Positions 1 to 12,869 of a stretch of DNA of 64,000 bases are shown here, piece after piece. The notes below the pieces were generated by a model, which worked only from the letters and a program-made list of their open reading frames with translations, did not search any database and was not told the DNA's origin. The position numbers were made by a program, and so were the translations under genes. The stretch's first letter is position 1. Each line of letters begins with the position of its first letter. Origin of the DNA: Dictyostelium firmibasis (Eukaryota > Evosea > Eumycetozoa > Dictyosteliales > Dictyosteliaceae); NCBI GenBank assembly GCA_036169595.1, contig CM069765.1, positions 3,799,001 through 3,863,000 on the forward strand, in the 5' to 3' direction.

Positions 1-796
<796 letters not shown>

Positions 797-1141
797 TTGA
801 TTTTATTTGATTTTGATTTTTTTTATTATTATTTTCTTTTTAATTAATATTATTTTTTTTATTTTTATTTTTAGCTATTTTTTTTGAGAAAAAAAAAAAA
901 AAAAAAAAAAAAAAAATTAAAGAAATATGTTTATACAAAAAAAAAAAAGAAAAAAATAAACTGTCACAAAAAGTATAAAATTAAAAAACAAAACAAGAAA
1001 AAAAAAGTTTTTTTTTTTTTTTTACTTTATTTTAAAATTTAAATGTAAAAATAATTTTAGGATGTGAGGAAAAATAGAAAAAAAAATAAAAGAAAAAGAA
1101 AAAAAACAATGACGTTAGCCAATCAAAATAAAAAAATTAAA

Positions 1142-1172
<31 letters not shown>

Positions 1173-3152
1173 CAAAAAAAAAAGTCACAACAATGAAATT
1201 TATAGATTGTTATAATTATTATTATTATTATTATTGTTAGATAAATATAAAAGTTTTGAATTTATTTATTTTATATTGCTTTATAGTCGCTATTTTAATT
1301 TAAAATTTTTTTTTTTTTGTGATAAAGGGGTAAAAATAAAATATTTTTTTTTATTATCTATCTGGTAACAAAATTAAAAAAAAAAAAATAAAAAAAAAAT
1401 AAAAATTTAAAATTTTAAAATAAAAAAAATAAAAAAATCAAAATTGACATGTGATGGTTTGGTGTGTGTGTGTGTGAGGAAAAAAAAAAAAAAAAAAAAA
1501 AAATATATTTTTATTTAAAATTTAATAATATTTATAATTTTTTTTTTTTTTTTTTCTAAAGTGGTGGTTTGATATTATTATAATGGTATCGAATCTCTAT
1601 CTTTGATCGATAAAGTTGATGATACTGTAATACATAATAATAATGCTACCAAATGATTTCATTTTATAATATAGTTAGCTTCTTTGATTATTGAAGTTTA
1701 TAAATAAAAAAAAAAATAAAAATAAAAATAAAAAAAAATTCATAAACTTTCTACAAATAACTGATAACTTTACATTATTTAATTGTTATGTAACAAAAAA
1801 ATGTTATAATTTTTTAAAATCTGAGGAATTTTTATTTTATTTTTATTTTTTTTTTTTTTAATTTTCTAATCTTTTTCCCAAATAGAATTTTATTTATTTA
1901 TTTTTTTTTTTTTTTTTGCGAGGCAACCTTGTTAGTTTGGAAATTATGTAATGCTGGTTTGATAAATTGTGGTTTGGCTGCTTAATGCGAGTAACATCAT
2001 CAAAGATTGATAGAATCTTGTGAAATGTATCCACTAACATCATTGTTTTAAAAAAAAGAAAATAGAATAAAAAAAATAGGATGTGTATTTATTTTGTAAA
2101 GAAAAAAATAAAATAGCTTTATTTGAATTATTTTTAGATTAAAAAAAAAGTAGAAATAATAAATAATAAATTTAATTAAATTTTTATTAAGGAAATTTAT
2201 TTGGTTGGTAAAATTTAATGAATTTTGATTTGTGGGATGGATTACATCAGCCCAAAAAAAAAAAAAAAAAAAAAAAAACAAAAATAAAAAAAATACATAA
2301 AAAAAAAATATTGGAAAATATACATGCTTATAGTTTATAGTGTAAATTCGATTGGTACATGTATAAATTTGTTATGTTGTAATATTACTATTGTTATATT
2401 TATTAATTTTAAATTCATTATCGGCAAGGGACATCATTTCAAAATTGAGATGATTTGATCGTTTAAAAATTCATCTTCACATTTCATCATCTGTTAGTTT
2501 AATTATTCATTTCATATCTTCATCTTTCCACTCTTTATTGTTATTATCTTTTTTTATTACTATTTTTTTTTTGTTTTTTTCTTATAAACTTCAAAAAAAA
2601 AAAGTGGATTAATATTAATTTATCAAAATAATAAAAAAAAAAAAAAATAAAGATTTGAATTTCCTTCATTGAGACGAATTTCTTAAATTTCCTCCTCTTG
2701 AAGTGAATAACTTTAACTAACTAACTACTATTGTTCAATGGTTTTTATTAAATGTTTCAAAAGATTTGAATGTTCTTTTGTTTTGAGGGTTTTTTTTTTT
2801 TTTTTTGTTTTTTTGTTTTTTTTTTTTTTTTTTTTTGATGGAACTTGATGCAAAAAAAAAAAGTCAGGGAACATGGATGGCATTATAATAGAAACAGGAC
2901 TAAATGATGGCAATTTAAAATATATAAAGATGAGGAAAAAAAGGATGCTGTGAAAAATAAGGGAAATTAATAATTAAGAGATTTGAAAAAAAATATAAAA
3001 AAGAAAAAGAGGAGCTAAAAAGAAAAAAAATTTATAAGAACTTAAAATGGCATAAAAAAAGTTAATGATTAATAAATCTATACGATGGAATATGATTGTT
3101 GCAAAAATTAGGTTACCTTTTTTTTTTTTAACTCTTTTTAGATATTATTTTC
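797..3152. other. Long non-coding stretch with three islands of higher complexity
   Basis: This lies between the start of the coiled-coil gene and the stop of the Tra2-like gene. Most of it is poly-A, poly-T and A/T mixtures. Three islands stand out: 1560-1700 (a long imperfect hairpin, see findings), 1918-2045 (mixed sequence with a short hairpin AAGATT/AATCTT near 2010-2030) and about 2400-2540. None gives a convincing reading frame. A GT run lies near 1460-1476. A sequence matching the ncRNA upstream element lies on the minus strand at 2229-2238, with only A/T sequence downstream of it. Confidence 0.6.
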
Positions 3153-4451
3153 CTATCTTCTGTAGCTATCTCTTGGTCTTTCATCTCTAAATCTATCATT
3201 GTATCTGTCACCACCTCTATCGTATCTATCTCTGCTGTCTTCTCTGTGTCTATCTCTATCGTCTCTACCGTATCTATCGCCACCTCTCTCACCTCTGTCG
3301 TCTCTACCGTATCTATCACCTCTATCATCTCTACCATATCTGTCACCACCTCTTTCGTCTCTTCCGTATCTATCACCACCTCTATCGTCTCTGCCATATC
3401 TATCACCACCTCTACCACCATAATCGCCTCTACCATATCTATCACCACCTCCGTATGGAGAGAATCTTGGTGGAGATCTTCTAGAGTCGTATCTTCTATA
3501 ATATCGTAAATAAATAAAAATAAAAAAATAAAAAAAAAGAAATAATCGTTGTTAGTGGGTGTATTTAAAAAAAAAAAAAAATTTTAAAAGCAATTTAACT
3601 TACGGATTGCCAAAGTATTTTCCTGGTGTTGGTTCATGTGGTTTCTTGGTTGCGGAGAAATCGGTACGAATACTCTTGCCATGTAATTGCTATAGATTTT
3701 AAACATTAGAATTTGTCTCTATTAAATGACACTTTGTAATGTGTTTGTTGAAAGTTTTAAAGAATTATACTTACTAAATCTTGGCATTCTTCTTTGGCTC
3801 TGATGGCATCATCTTTGTTTTCAAAGTAAACGAAACCAAAACATTTTGAACGACCAGTCTTTCTGTCCATAATAAGATCAACATGATCAATCTTACCGAA
3901 TCTAGAGAATTCATCCTTTAAATCTCTTTCTTCAGTTTGTGGTGCCAAACCAAATACACCCAACACATTACTTGGTGAAGCAGTCTAATTAAAATTAAAA
4001 ATAAAAATAAAATAATAAATAGGGGACATATTTATAAATACATATATACATAGATAATATTATAATGATATGTTTATAAAAATGAATATCAGTTAGTAAA
4101 TATTTTTATTTTTATTATTTTTTTCATTTATTTTTTAAAACTTACATTGGCCAATCTATTTCTAGTTTCGCCACCACCACCACCGCCACCATAACGTCTT
4201 TTATCATCTCTACCTGGAGAACCACCTCTACCTGGAGATCCACCTCTACCTGGAGATCCACCTCTGTTTGGAGATCCGCCTCTTTGTGGTGAACGTTCTC
4301 TGCTGTTACCTCTTGGTGGTGAACGTTCTCTACTATCACGATTGCCATTACCATTGCCATTGTTCATATCACCATTACCTCTGTGTGGGCTTGGTGAACT
4401 ACGTCTATCGTTATCAACTCCATTTGACATCATTCTGTCTGCAACTTCCAT
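3153..4451 (-). CDS. tra2: Transformer-2-like RS-domain RNA-binding splicing factor
   Basis: Four exons join in frame: 4451-4146, 3984-3775, 3689-3604 and 3495-3153, giving 314 residues. Residues 1-102 are rich in Arg, Ser and Gly, with repeated GGSPGR and RERSP blocks. Residues about 109-185 form one RRM. RNP1 reads KCFGFVYF and RNP2 reads LGVFGL. The segment after the RRM reads DFSATKKPHEPTPG, close to the DFSITKRPHTPTPG linker of animal Tra2-beta. The C-terminus is an Arg/Asp/Tyr/Gly repeat (GGDRYGRDDR) ending in RRSY-type residues. The order RS region, RRM, linker, RS-like tail is the Tra2 layout, so a role in exonic-enhancer recognition in the nucleus is expected. The reading frames on both strands over 3128-3509 are shadows of the repeats. 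Confidence 0.9.
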
Positions 4452-5179
4452 ACTATTGTTTATATTGTTATTTATATATAATTAATTTTAAAAAATAATA
4501 TATTTTTTTTTATTTTTATTTTTAAAAATGAAAAAAAAGAGCGAGTGTAAAATTTTTAACTTTTTTTTTTTTTTTTTTTTTCTTTTTTAAAAAAATTACA
4601 GTAATACACAACAAATTTATTCAAATAATAGATTAAATAAATAAACTTAAAATAAATAGTAAAAAAAATGAAAAAAAAAAAAATCTTTCTTGAAAAATAT
4701 ATATAAATAAAAATATATTAACGATTCTCGAGAGTTAATAAAAAAAAAAAAAAAAAAAAAAAAGAAAAAAAAATTTTTTAAGTAAAAAAAAAGAAAAAAA
4801 TTAAAAAAAAAAAATTCAAAAAATTCAAAAAAAAATTCAAAAAATTAAAAAAAAAAAAAAAAAAAAAATTAAAATTTTTTTTTTTTCAGTTAATTTCAGT
4901 GAGGTGCTTTGTCAAGATATTTACCCTCTTGCTTTTCTTTTTTTCTTTTTTTGGCCACTTGAAATTCTTTTGGTTTTCTATAATTTTTTTTTTATTTAAT
5001 TTTTTTAGTAATCAAAAAAAAGAAGGTAGTAAAAAATAAAAATAAAATAAAAAATAAAAAATCACTTCGCAACACTTTACTATTTAATAAATGGTTAAGG
5101 TGAATTTTAAGTGATCAAAAAAAAAACCACTTAACTTTTTAATTTTTTTTTTTAAATTACGGAGTAAAGATCAGAATTG

Positions 5180-5216
<37 letters not shown>

Positions 5217-5287
5217 GTAATTTAATAAAATATAGGAATTTATTGGAAAATATTTTTGGTTGATTATTACTATTTTAATAAAAGAAT
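4452..5287. other. Intergenic A/T-rich DNA, upstream of the Tra2-like gene
   Basis: This contains poly-A and poly-T runs, probably the promoter of the Tra2-like gene on the right of its start and the 3' flank of the saposin-like gene at the other end. A short mixed block at 4895-4985 (around GTTAATTTCAGTGAGGTGC) has no clear frame or fold. I see no gene here. Confidence 0.7.
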
Positions 5288-5776
5288 TTAACATAATTTA
5301 GCATTTTTACAAATTGAGGTATATTCTTTTCTTTCAATTAAACCTTGAACTAATTCACTACGATGGGCAGTAATTAATGAACACTAATTTTTATTTTTAT
5401 TTTTTTATTTTTGGGTAAAAAAAAAAAAAAAGTTAAATATTTTTATATATATATATATATTTATATTTATTTTATTAAATAGGGAAAAAAAAGAAAATAG
5501 TAATTATTTTATTATGATACTTACAATTGGAACTGGGAGTGCAATTGGTAATTCAGGAAGTGGAACAATTGCAGTCGCTTGTTGACAAGCACCTTGGAGG
5601 TAGTTTTCAATTTGCTCTCTTGATCTTTTACCTGGTAATTTTGAGTCAACAGTTCTTAGTGCATTTTTACATTCATCACATCTTGCTACTGGAGTTTGAG
5701 TAGATGCGAATGTTGTTGAGAATAAACATGATGATAATACAACAATTACAATTAATAAGACTGTTAAAAATTTCAT
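5288..5776 (-). CDS. Small secreted saposin-B-like protein
   Basis: Two exons (5776-5525 and 5383-5288; donor GTAAGT, acceptor TTAG, phase 0) give 115 residues. Residues 1-24 are a clear signal peptide: a Lys, a long hydrophobic stretch, then FASTQT. The rest has six cysteines in the saposin order. A close pair (CDEC) is followed by one in LQGAC, one just after the splice junction (CSLIT), one in TSIC and the last residue before the stop. That is the pattern of saposin-like lipid-interacting proteins. The middle is unusually Pro-rich (VPLPELPIALPVPIV). It is probably secreted or lysosomal. Dictyostelium has many such proteins (amoebapores, countin-like), and the sequence does not tell which subgroup this is. 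Confidence 0.85.
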
Positions 5777-5807
5777 TTTAATGTTTTTATTATTTTATAG
5801 TACAAAA

Positions 5808-5840
<33 letters not shown>

Positions 5841-5885
5841 TTTTTATTGAATGTATAAATATAAATATATATTTTTCCCTTAAAT

Positions 5886-5920
<35 letters not shown>

Positions 5921-6557
5921 ATTACAATTTAAAATAATTATAAAATTAAAATAATTTTAAAATAATTTTATATTAATATATCTTTTAAAGAAAATTCAAA
6001 TAATTTTTTATTGATTAACTTTACTCTTTATATAATTATTTTTATTAATATGTAAATACTCTTGGGTTTAAAACACACAATAATATCCCACTCTTATACT
6101 ATAAGTGGTAGGTATACAGGTTCTACTTAATTTTTCAGAAATTAGTTATTATTGTTAAATTCAACAACAATACCAATATGTTTTATTTATTTGGTTATTA
6201 CCATTTTTGGAAGTTTATTAGATATATTCATTAAACATGGTATATATCAGTTAACTTTAAAAAAAAAAAAAAAAAAAAATTAATTATCCATAATAACAAT
6301 CAATTTTTTTTCAAATAACAAGTAAGTAAATTAATTTGGCTTATTTTTTTTATTTTTTTTTTTTTTAAAAAAATATATTAATAATTACACTCATTAGATT
6401 ACATCTTGGCCATTCTATTTTAATTGGTAAAGTTGTTTCTATAAAAATATTTGATTTACTTACAAACTTATAATTAATTATAAATTTTAATTTGTCATTT
6501 ACATTTATTTATTTAACCATGTTTTTTATTTAAATACACCCATATTTTTATTTATTT

Positions 6558-6604
<47 letters not shown>

Positions 6605-7425
6605 ACAAAAATAATATCAATCTAAACACATAATCACACAAAATAGTATTTAAAATTACCCCATTATCAGATTTATTTTATTTTATCTTACTTTTATAAT
6701 TGTATTTTATTAAATTTATTTAACCCAATCACTAATTTTTATTATTTTTACTATGTATTTATTTTTTTTGAAAAAAAAAGAGAAAGTCATTTTAATGATG
6801 AATGGTCACTCTCTTTTGTGTCAAAACAATGTCATTAAACAATGTGTGTCATTTTAATTAAACACTGGTGGGTGCCAAATGAAATAACCACCCATTATTC
6901 CAAAAAGGAAAGAAAGGAAAAAAAATTCTTAAATTTAAATTTTAATATTTTATTAATGTATTTTTTAAAATTTAAAAAACAAAAAAAAAAAAAATAAAAA
7001 CAAAATTTTATACTCACCTATTTTCTTTTTTCCCTTTTATTTTAAACTTAAAAAAAAAAAATTTTCAAAGAATTTTTTATTATTTAATAATAAAACAATT
7101 AATTTGTTAATTATTTTATCTTAAACCAAAATATTTTAACAAAGAATTTTATTTTCTAAAAAAAAAATAAAATTTTTTTATATAAAAATTTCCTCAATTT
7201 AATTCGATGTTAAAAAGGTATGGATATGTGTAATTTATAGGAAAAATTGAGCAATTCAATGAAATTGACCTACTAAAACAACTAAAAAAAATATTTGAAA
7301 AATAATTTTTTTACAGACTAAAAAAAAGGTTTATATTTAAAAAAAAAAAAAAGACAAAAGATCCTTTGCCTCATTTTTATTATTATTTTTTTTTTAATAA
7401 AATTTTTATTTTTTGTTTTTTTTAA

Positions 7426-7450
<25 letters not shown>
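5777..7450. other. Intergenic A/T-rich DNA between two minus-strand genes
   Basis: Upstream region of the saposin-like gene and 3' flank of the ATP-citrate lyase B gene. Two mixed blocks occur: 6060-6240, with a small hairpin CCACT/AGTGG around 6089-6108, and 6780-6905, with a short GGGTG/CACCC stem. Neither has a usable reading frame, and neither has the DUSE expected for a Dictyostelium ncRNA gene. The rest is poly-A/poly-T, including a T run of more than 40 bases at 6560-6603. Confidence 0.65.
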
Positions 7451-7456
<6 letters not shown>

Positions 7457-9319
7457 GGCGTAATGCACATCATCAGCTTGATGTCTATATAATCCTTGTT
7501 TATTTCTACGTTGATCTAATGCATGTCCAATTAAACCTACACTTCTACCAACAATAAAGAAACCATTTAAATAACCAACATCTATAATATCTTTAATCTC
7601 TTGTTGAGTGAATAAGCCTGAGGAATGTAATAAATCTAAAAACAATACACCAATACAACCATCGACATTTAAGATTAAATTATTTGCTTTTTGGAGTGTA
7701 TATTTTTCAACCTCTAAAGCATACTCTAAATATTTTGTCGAGGAGAAATGAGTGAAAGCATAGTCTTTCAATAAGACAACTCTTTTATCGATTTCATCGG
7801 CAGATTTAATTAAATGACCAATTCCAGGAATTCTTTTACCCTTTGATTTCATACCTTCAACAAATTGTGATGGTTGTAAATTATTATCAACTGCATCTTG
7901 GAAAACACGAGCACTATCGTCGATTGCACCACCGAAACGTGGTCCAATTGTGAGTAAACCCGATACAAGACTTGAAACCAAATCTTTACCTGCACGAGCA
8001 GCAACGATTGTATTATGAGCACCACTAACACATGGACCATGATCGGCAACTAATTTCAAGCACATTTCAAAGAACTTTGAAGCGTATGGTGGTAGCTTTC
8101 TCTTGAACCAAAGTAAACCAATTACGTCACCCATATTATATTGCTCTTTACAAACTTCACTAATAGGCACACCTGCATATGATAGTTCATCACCACGATC
8201 ATCACAAATCGTAGAGATGATTGAAGTTGGTTTTCTAACTTTACCAGCTTTAACAGCAGTCTTGAAATCCAATGGTAACTCTGGTGGTGTTGGTTCTTCA
8301 ACTGGTTTAACCAATCCTTTCGATTGAAGTTTAGCATAGGTAGCAGCAATTACATTTGAGAAATCTTCAAATGAGGTTGGTACGACAGCACCGGCCTCAC
8401 GTAAAGCTTTGTTTTTTGCGTCTGCAGATTCACTTTCACCACCAGATTTTGCACCTGCGTGACCAAATTGTACTTCAGTTGGGAAAATCTTTGCAACTGT
8501 ACCTGACACCCATGCACATATTGGTTTGGTGATCTCACCTCTTTTCAAAGCTTCTACTATACCATACTCATCCCAACCACCCAATTCACCCAATATAACA
8601 ATCATTTTAACCTCTGGTAATTTTTCATAACGTAATGCATGATCTGTTAGAGTTGATCCGGGGAAAGCATCACCACCAATTGCAATACCTTCATAGATAC
8701 CATCGGTACATCTTGAGAGTACATTATACATTTCATTCGATAAACCACCACTCTTTGAAACAAAACCAACTGAACCTGATCTATACAATTTACAAGCCAT
8801 AATATTATCGATTGTACCTGCGGTGTTACCAATTTTAAATGAACCTGCTTGAATACCACCTACTGTTGCTGGTCCAATTATAACTTTACCTAATTTCTTT
8901 GCTACTGATATCAATGAACGTGCTTCATTCTCTGGTACACCCTCTGCAATGATTACTACGGTTTGAATAGATGGCTCTCTCAATGCCAACAATGAAGATT
9001 GATATGCTGAACGATGTGATGCAAAATTTAAAAATACATCTGCATTTGGACATTGTTGACATGCCTCTGACACTGAATTATATACTGGTATCACCAACTC
9101 TTTAAATCCAAAAAATGCTTTATACATACCACCATCTGATCCCGGATGAATTAATCCACCCACTGATGGTGTATCTCTTTGTGAAACATTATCAAAATCT
9201 AACATTCTTTGAACTGCTGCTTCTTTATAATTATAAATTAATGCTTGTGATTGTTTTGTAAATAATCTTGCTGGTAAATTACTACCATGATTACCATGAT
9301 TTATATTACTATTTGTCAT
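7451..9319 (-). CDS. ATP-citrate lyase, B half (CoA-binding/ligase plus citrate-synthase-like domain)
   Basis: One intronless frame of 622 residues. It matches the C-terminal half of animal ACLY and the separate ACLB subunit of plants and fungi. The Rossmann CoA-binding region is at about 20-170. The ligase region carries the catalytic phospho-histidine in FGHAGAKSG (His 287). The citrate-synthase-like domain (about 360-622) includes SGAHNTIVAARAGKDL, GPRFGGAIDDSARVF and IPGIGH. With the A half it would cleave citrate with CoA and ATP to acetyl-CoA and oxaloacetate in the cytosol, supplying lipid and acetylation precursors. The A half is the next gene, transcribed away from this one across 2.1 kb. 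Assignment is very secure. Codon use and base composition match the neighbouring genes. Confidence 0.97.
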
Positions 9320-9805
9320 CCCTTTCTATTTTTTTTTTTTTTACTTTCTTTTAATATAAATAATTTAATTATTTAAAAAAAAAAAAACTGCTTAATATTT
9401 ATGTATGAAAAAAATAAAATTAATTAATATTTTTTTTTTTTTTTTTTTTTTTTTTCAATACAAATACAAATATACCCCAAAAAATAAAAAAATAAAAATA
9501 AAAAAATAAAAAAACAAAACAAAGTAAAAAAAATATGTATGTATGTCAATTATAATTTTATTATTTGTATTGTAGTTTTTTTTTTATACGTATGACTCAC
9601 AATTAAATAATTGGATTTTGTGGATAATAAAATAAAAAATAAAAAAATAATAAATAAGTTTTTATTTTTTTTTTTTTATTAAAATTAAACGACAGCTGTA
9701 GTTTTTTTATGAAAAAAAAAGACCTTTTTATAAAAAAAATATACACTAAAAAAATAAAAATAAAAGGGAGCCTTATTAATTCCAAAATTAATTATTTTAA
9801 TTTTT

Positions 9806-9850
<45 letters not shown>

Positions 9851-10067
9851 AAATCGCTATGTCATACATAGAGTTTTTTTTTTAATAAATTAAATTGTGA
9901 AAGGAATAGTTTTTTTTATTTTCTGATTTAGATGGGAAATTGGTGAATTTAAAATTTCCCCTAAAAATATTTGCTCCTTTAGTTTAAAAAAAAAGATTTT
10001 TTTATTTGAACAGACACTTTTGATATTAAAAAATTAAAAAAAAATTTTTTGAAAAAAAAAAAATTAA

Positions 10068-10099
<32 letters not shown>

Positions 10100-10771
10100 T
10101 GGGAAAATAAAAAAATTTTGGATGATTCACTATTGTTTAATTAAATAAAAAAAATAAAAAAAAAAATGTATGTGCACATTATTTTAATTTTTTTTTATTT
10201 TTTTTATTTTAAAATATAAAAAAACAACCCACATTATTAATTTTTTTTATTTCATAGCATTAATTTTTGTGTCTTCTTTTTTTTTTTTTTTTTTTATATT
10301 AAATATTTTTGTATGTATAAAAATAGTTGTAGTAAACTTTAAAACTTACCTCTTTAATGTAGTTTTTTTATTATTGTTATTATTTCAATGTTTTTTTTTT
10401 TGGAAATAATGTAATTATTTGGTTTAAAAAAAATATAAATTTTTAAAAAAAAAATTTATATTGTTTTTATTTTTTTTAATATTATTATTTTTAATTAAAA
10501 AAGATTAAAAAATATTTTAATTACACGCACACAATATAAATGACTTGTCTATTTAATAAAGATATCAATTTGGATTAGTTTTTATCTATTTTAGAAAAAA
10601 AAAAAATTAAAAAAAAAAAAAAAAAAAAAAAAATCAAAAAACAACATAACCACACCTTTGTTTTTTTTTTTTTTTTGATTTTTTTTTTTTTTTCATATTT
10701 TTAGTTTTTTTTTAAAAAATTTTTTCTTTCCTTTTTTAAAATTTCTTACAAATATGGGTAAAATTATAGTT

Positions 10772-10811
<40 letters not shown>

Positions 10812-11334
10812 ATACCTTTTCAATTATAAACACATTATAATAACTTCACTTTCAAAACCATCCATAATTTGACTAGTTAAATAAATAATTTTATTTTATT
10901 TTATTTTTAATACTTTTTTGGCGAATCAATTAATCTGCACTTTTTTTTTTTTTTTTAATTATCATTATTTTATACTATAAAATTCAATAAAAAATAAGGC
11001 CAATATAATATTGTTATTATTTAAAAATACAAGCAGAATTATAAAAAAAGAAAGAGAAAAATTTTATCATATTATTAAATTGGATCTAAATTCTTAATCT
11101 ACTAGTTTATCACCTTTTTTTCCCACAATAATAATAAACTCACATAAAACGATAACATTTTAAACGATAAGGAAATTTCTTATATTCCCTTTCATAGATA
11201 ATTAATAATAAATAATAATTATTTTTTTTTTAAATAATTTTATAACACAATTAACACAATTTTTATTTTATTATTTTTATTTATTAATTTTAATTTTATT
11301 ATTTTTTAATTTTTTTATTATATTTAATTTTTTT

Positions 11335-11379
<45 letters not shown>

Positions 11380-11438
11380 TTTTTATAGAAATACAATAAA
11401 TTATAATATACTATATTTTTAAAAAACAAATAAATAAA
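9320..11438. other. Shared upstream region of the divergent ATP-citrate lyase genes
   Basis: 2.1 kb of A/T-rich DNA between the two divergent start codons. It must hold both promoters, possibly with shared control sites. Long T runs sit just upstream of each start (9429-9454 and 11336-11373), as is usual in this genome. I see no frame, RNA fold or upstream ncRNA element. No single motif stands out by eye. Confidence 0.7.
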
Positions 11439-12869
11439 ATGGCAAGAAAGAAATTAAGAGAATATTCAACAAAGTATATTATTAAAAATAATTTCCCATT
11501 ATCATGTAATGGATCTAAATTAAATTTAAAGATGATACAAGTTTCACCAAATACACCAACTCTTTTTGAACTATCGAAATCAATCGATAATATATGGGTT
11601 AATAACTCTAAATTAGTTGTTAAACCCGACATGTTATTTGGTAAAAGAGGTAAAAATGGTTTAGTTTTATTGAATGCCACATTAGAAGAAGCCGATAGAT
11701 TCATTAAAGAGAAAATAAATAAACCAATTGAAATTGGAGGCAAATCAGGATTGGTAACTCACTTCATTGTTGAACCATTCTTACCACACACCGAAGAATA
11801 CTATCTTTCTATCACTGCCGAGAGAGAGTCAAATAGAATTTCATTCTCGAATTGTGGAGGTATTGAAATTGAGGAAAATTGGGATAAAGTTGCCTCAATA
11901 GAAATTCCATATGGTGAATCAATTGACAAAATTGATTTACATACACTAATCGATTCCTCCGTTCAAAACAGAGAATATGTAATTGATTTTATAAGAAATG
12001 TTTATAAATTATTTAATGGTAAATTATTAATAATAGGCGGAGAAAAAGGAATAACCTAACTATTAAAAAGTTTATATTAATTTTTTTTTTTTAAAGATTT
12101 ATCTTTCCATTTTATAGAAATGAACCCATTTACATTAGATGGAGAAGGTAAACCATATCCATTGGATGCCAGAGGTGAAGTTGATGAATGTGCATCATTT
12201 AAATGTGGTGGCCGTTGGTTAGTTGATGGTGAACCAGTTCAATTCCCACAACCATTCGGAAGAAGCCTGTTTCCAGAAGAAACATATGTTAATGAAATCG
12301 ACGAAAAAACTGGAGCATCACTAAAGCTAACTTTATTAAATCCAAAAGGTAGAATATGGGCAATGGTTGCAGGTGGTGGTGCATCCGTTATCTATGCTGA
12401 TACAGTTGCAGATTTAGGTTTCGGTAATGAGCTTGGTAACTATGGCGAATATTCTGGTGATCCAAATGAAGAGGATACCCATAAATATGCGTGTACTTTA
12501 ATTTCTTTAGCAACTAGAAATCCTGATTCCAGACCAAGAGCATTGTTAATTGGTGGTGGAATTGCAAACTTTACTGATGTTGCCGCTACCTTTAAAGGCA
12601 TCATCAGAGCAATTAAAGAGTACCATGATGATATTATTAAATCAAATATTTCAATTTTCGTTAGAAGAGGAGGTCCAAACTATCAATCTGGTTTACAACA
12701 TATGAGAGAGATTGGCCATAAATTACATATTCCAATCAAAGTTTTCGGTCCTGAAGTTAATATGACAAGTATTGTTGCTATGGCAATTCAGCATATTAAT
12801 GTCCCAATCGTTAATCCATTAAAACCCCACACAAATAATTTTTCACCAACTTTAAATGGTGTTCATTAA
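11439..12869 (+). CDS. ATP-citrate lyase, A half (ATP-grasp plus citrate-binding)
   Basis: Two exons (11439-12018, donor GGTAAAT; 12097-12869, acceptor TTAAAG; phase 1) give 450 residues. Joining at 12097 restores [19 protein letters not shown], which matches the plant ACLA pattern DLDFSFLEMNPFTL. A start at the ATG at 12120 would lose this. The N-terminus (about 1-240) is an ATP-grasp fold with [14 protein letters not shown]. The C-terminal part is the citrate-binding Rossmann domain, with [24 protein letters not shown] and [10 protein letters not shown]. The length is that of plant and fungal A subunits. It should form a hetero-oligomer with the divergent B-half product in the cytosol. The free-standing A and B genes are the plant/fungal arrangement; animals have one fused gene. 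Confidence 0.95.

Noticed and set aside
3128-3509. Met/Val/Ile/Thr-rich and Ser/Leu/Pro-rich frames opposite or out of phase with the Tra2-like tail
   Set aside because: The true frame is the Arg/Asp/Gly/Tyr repeat ending at 3153; the others are shadows.
6780-6905. C/D-box snoRNA (AATGATGA near 6793)
   Set aside because: No D box (CTGA) with a terminal stem at the right distance, and no upstream element.
12120-12869. Separate gene starting at the ATG at 12120
   Set aside because: Splicing at 12097 restores the conserved ACLA sequence across the junction, so it is exon 2.
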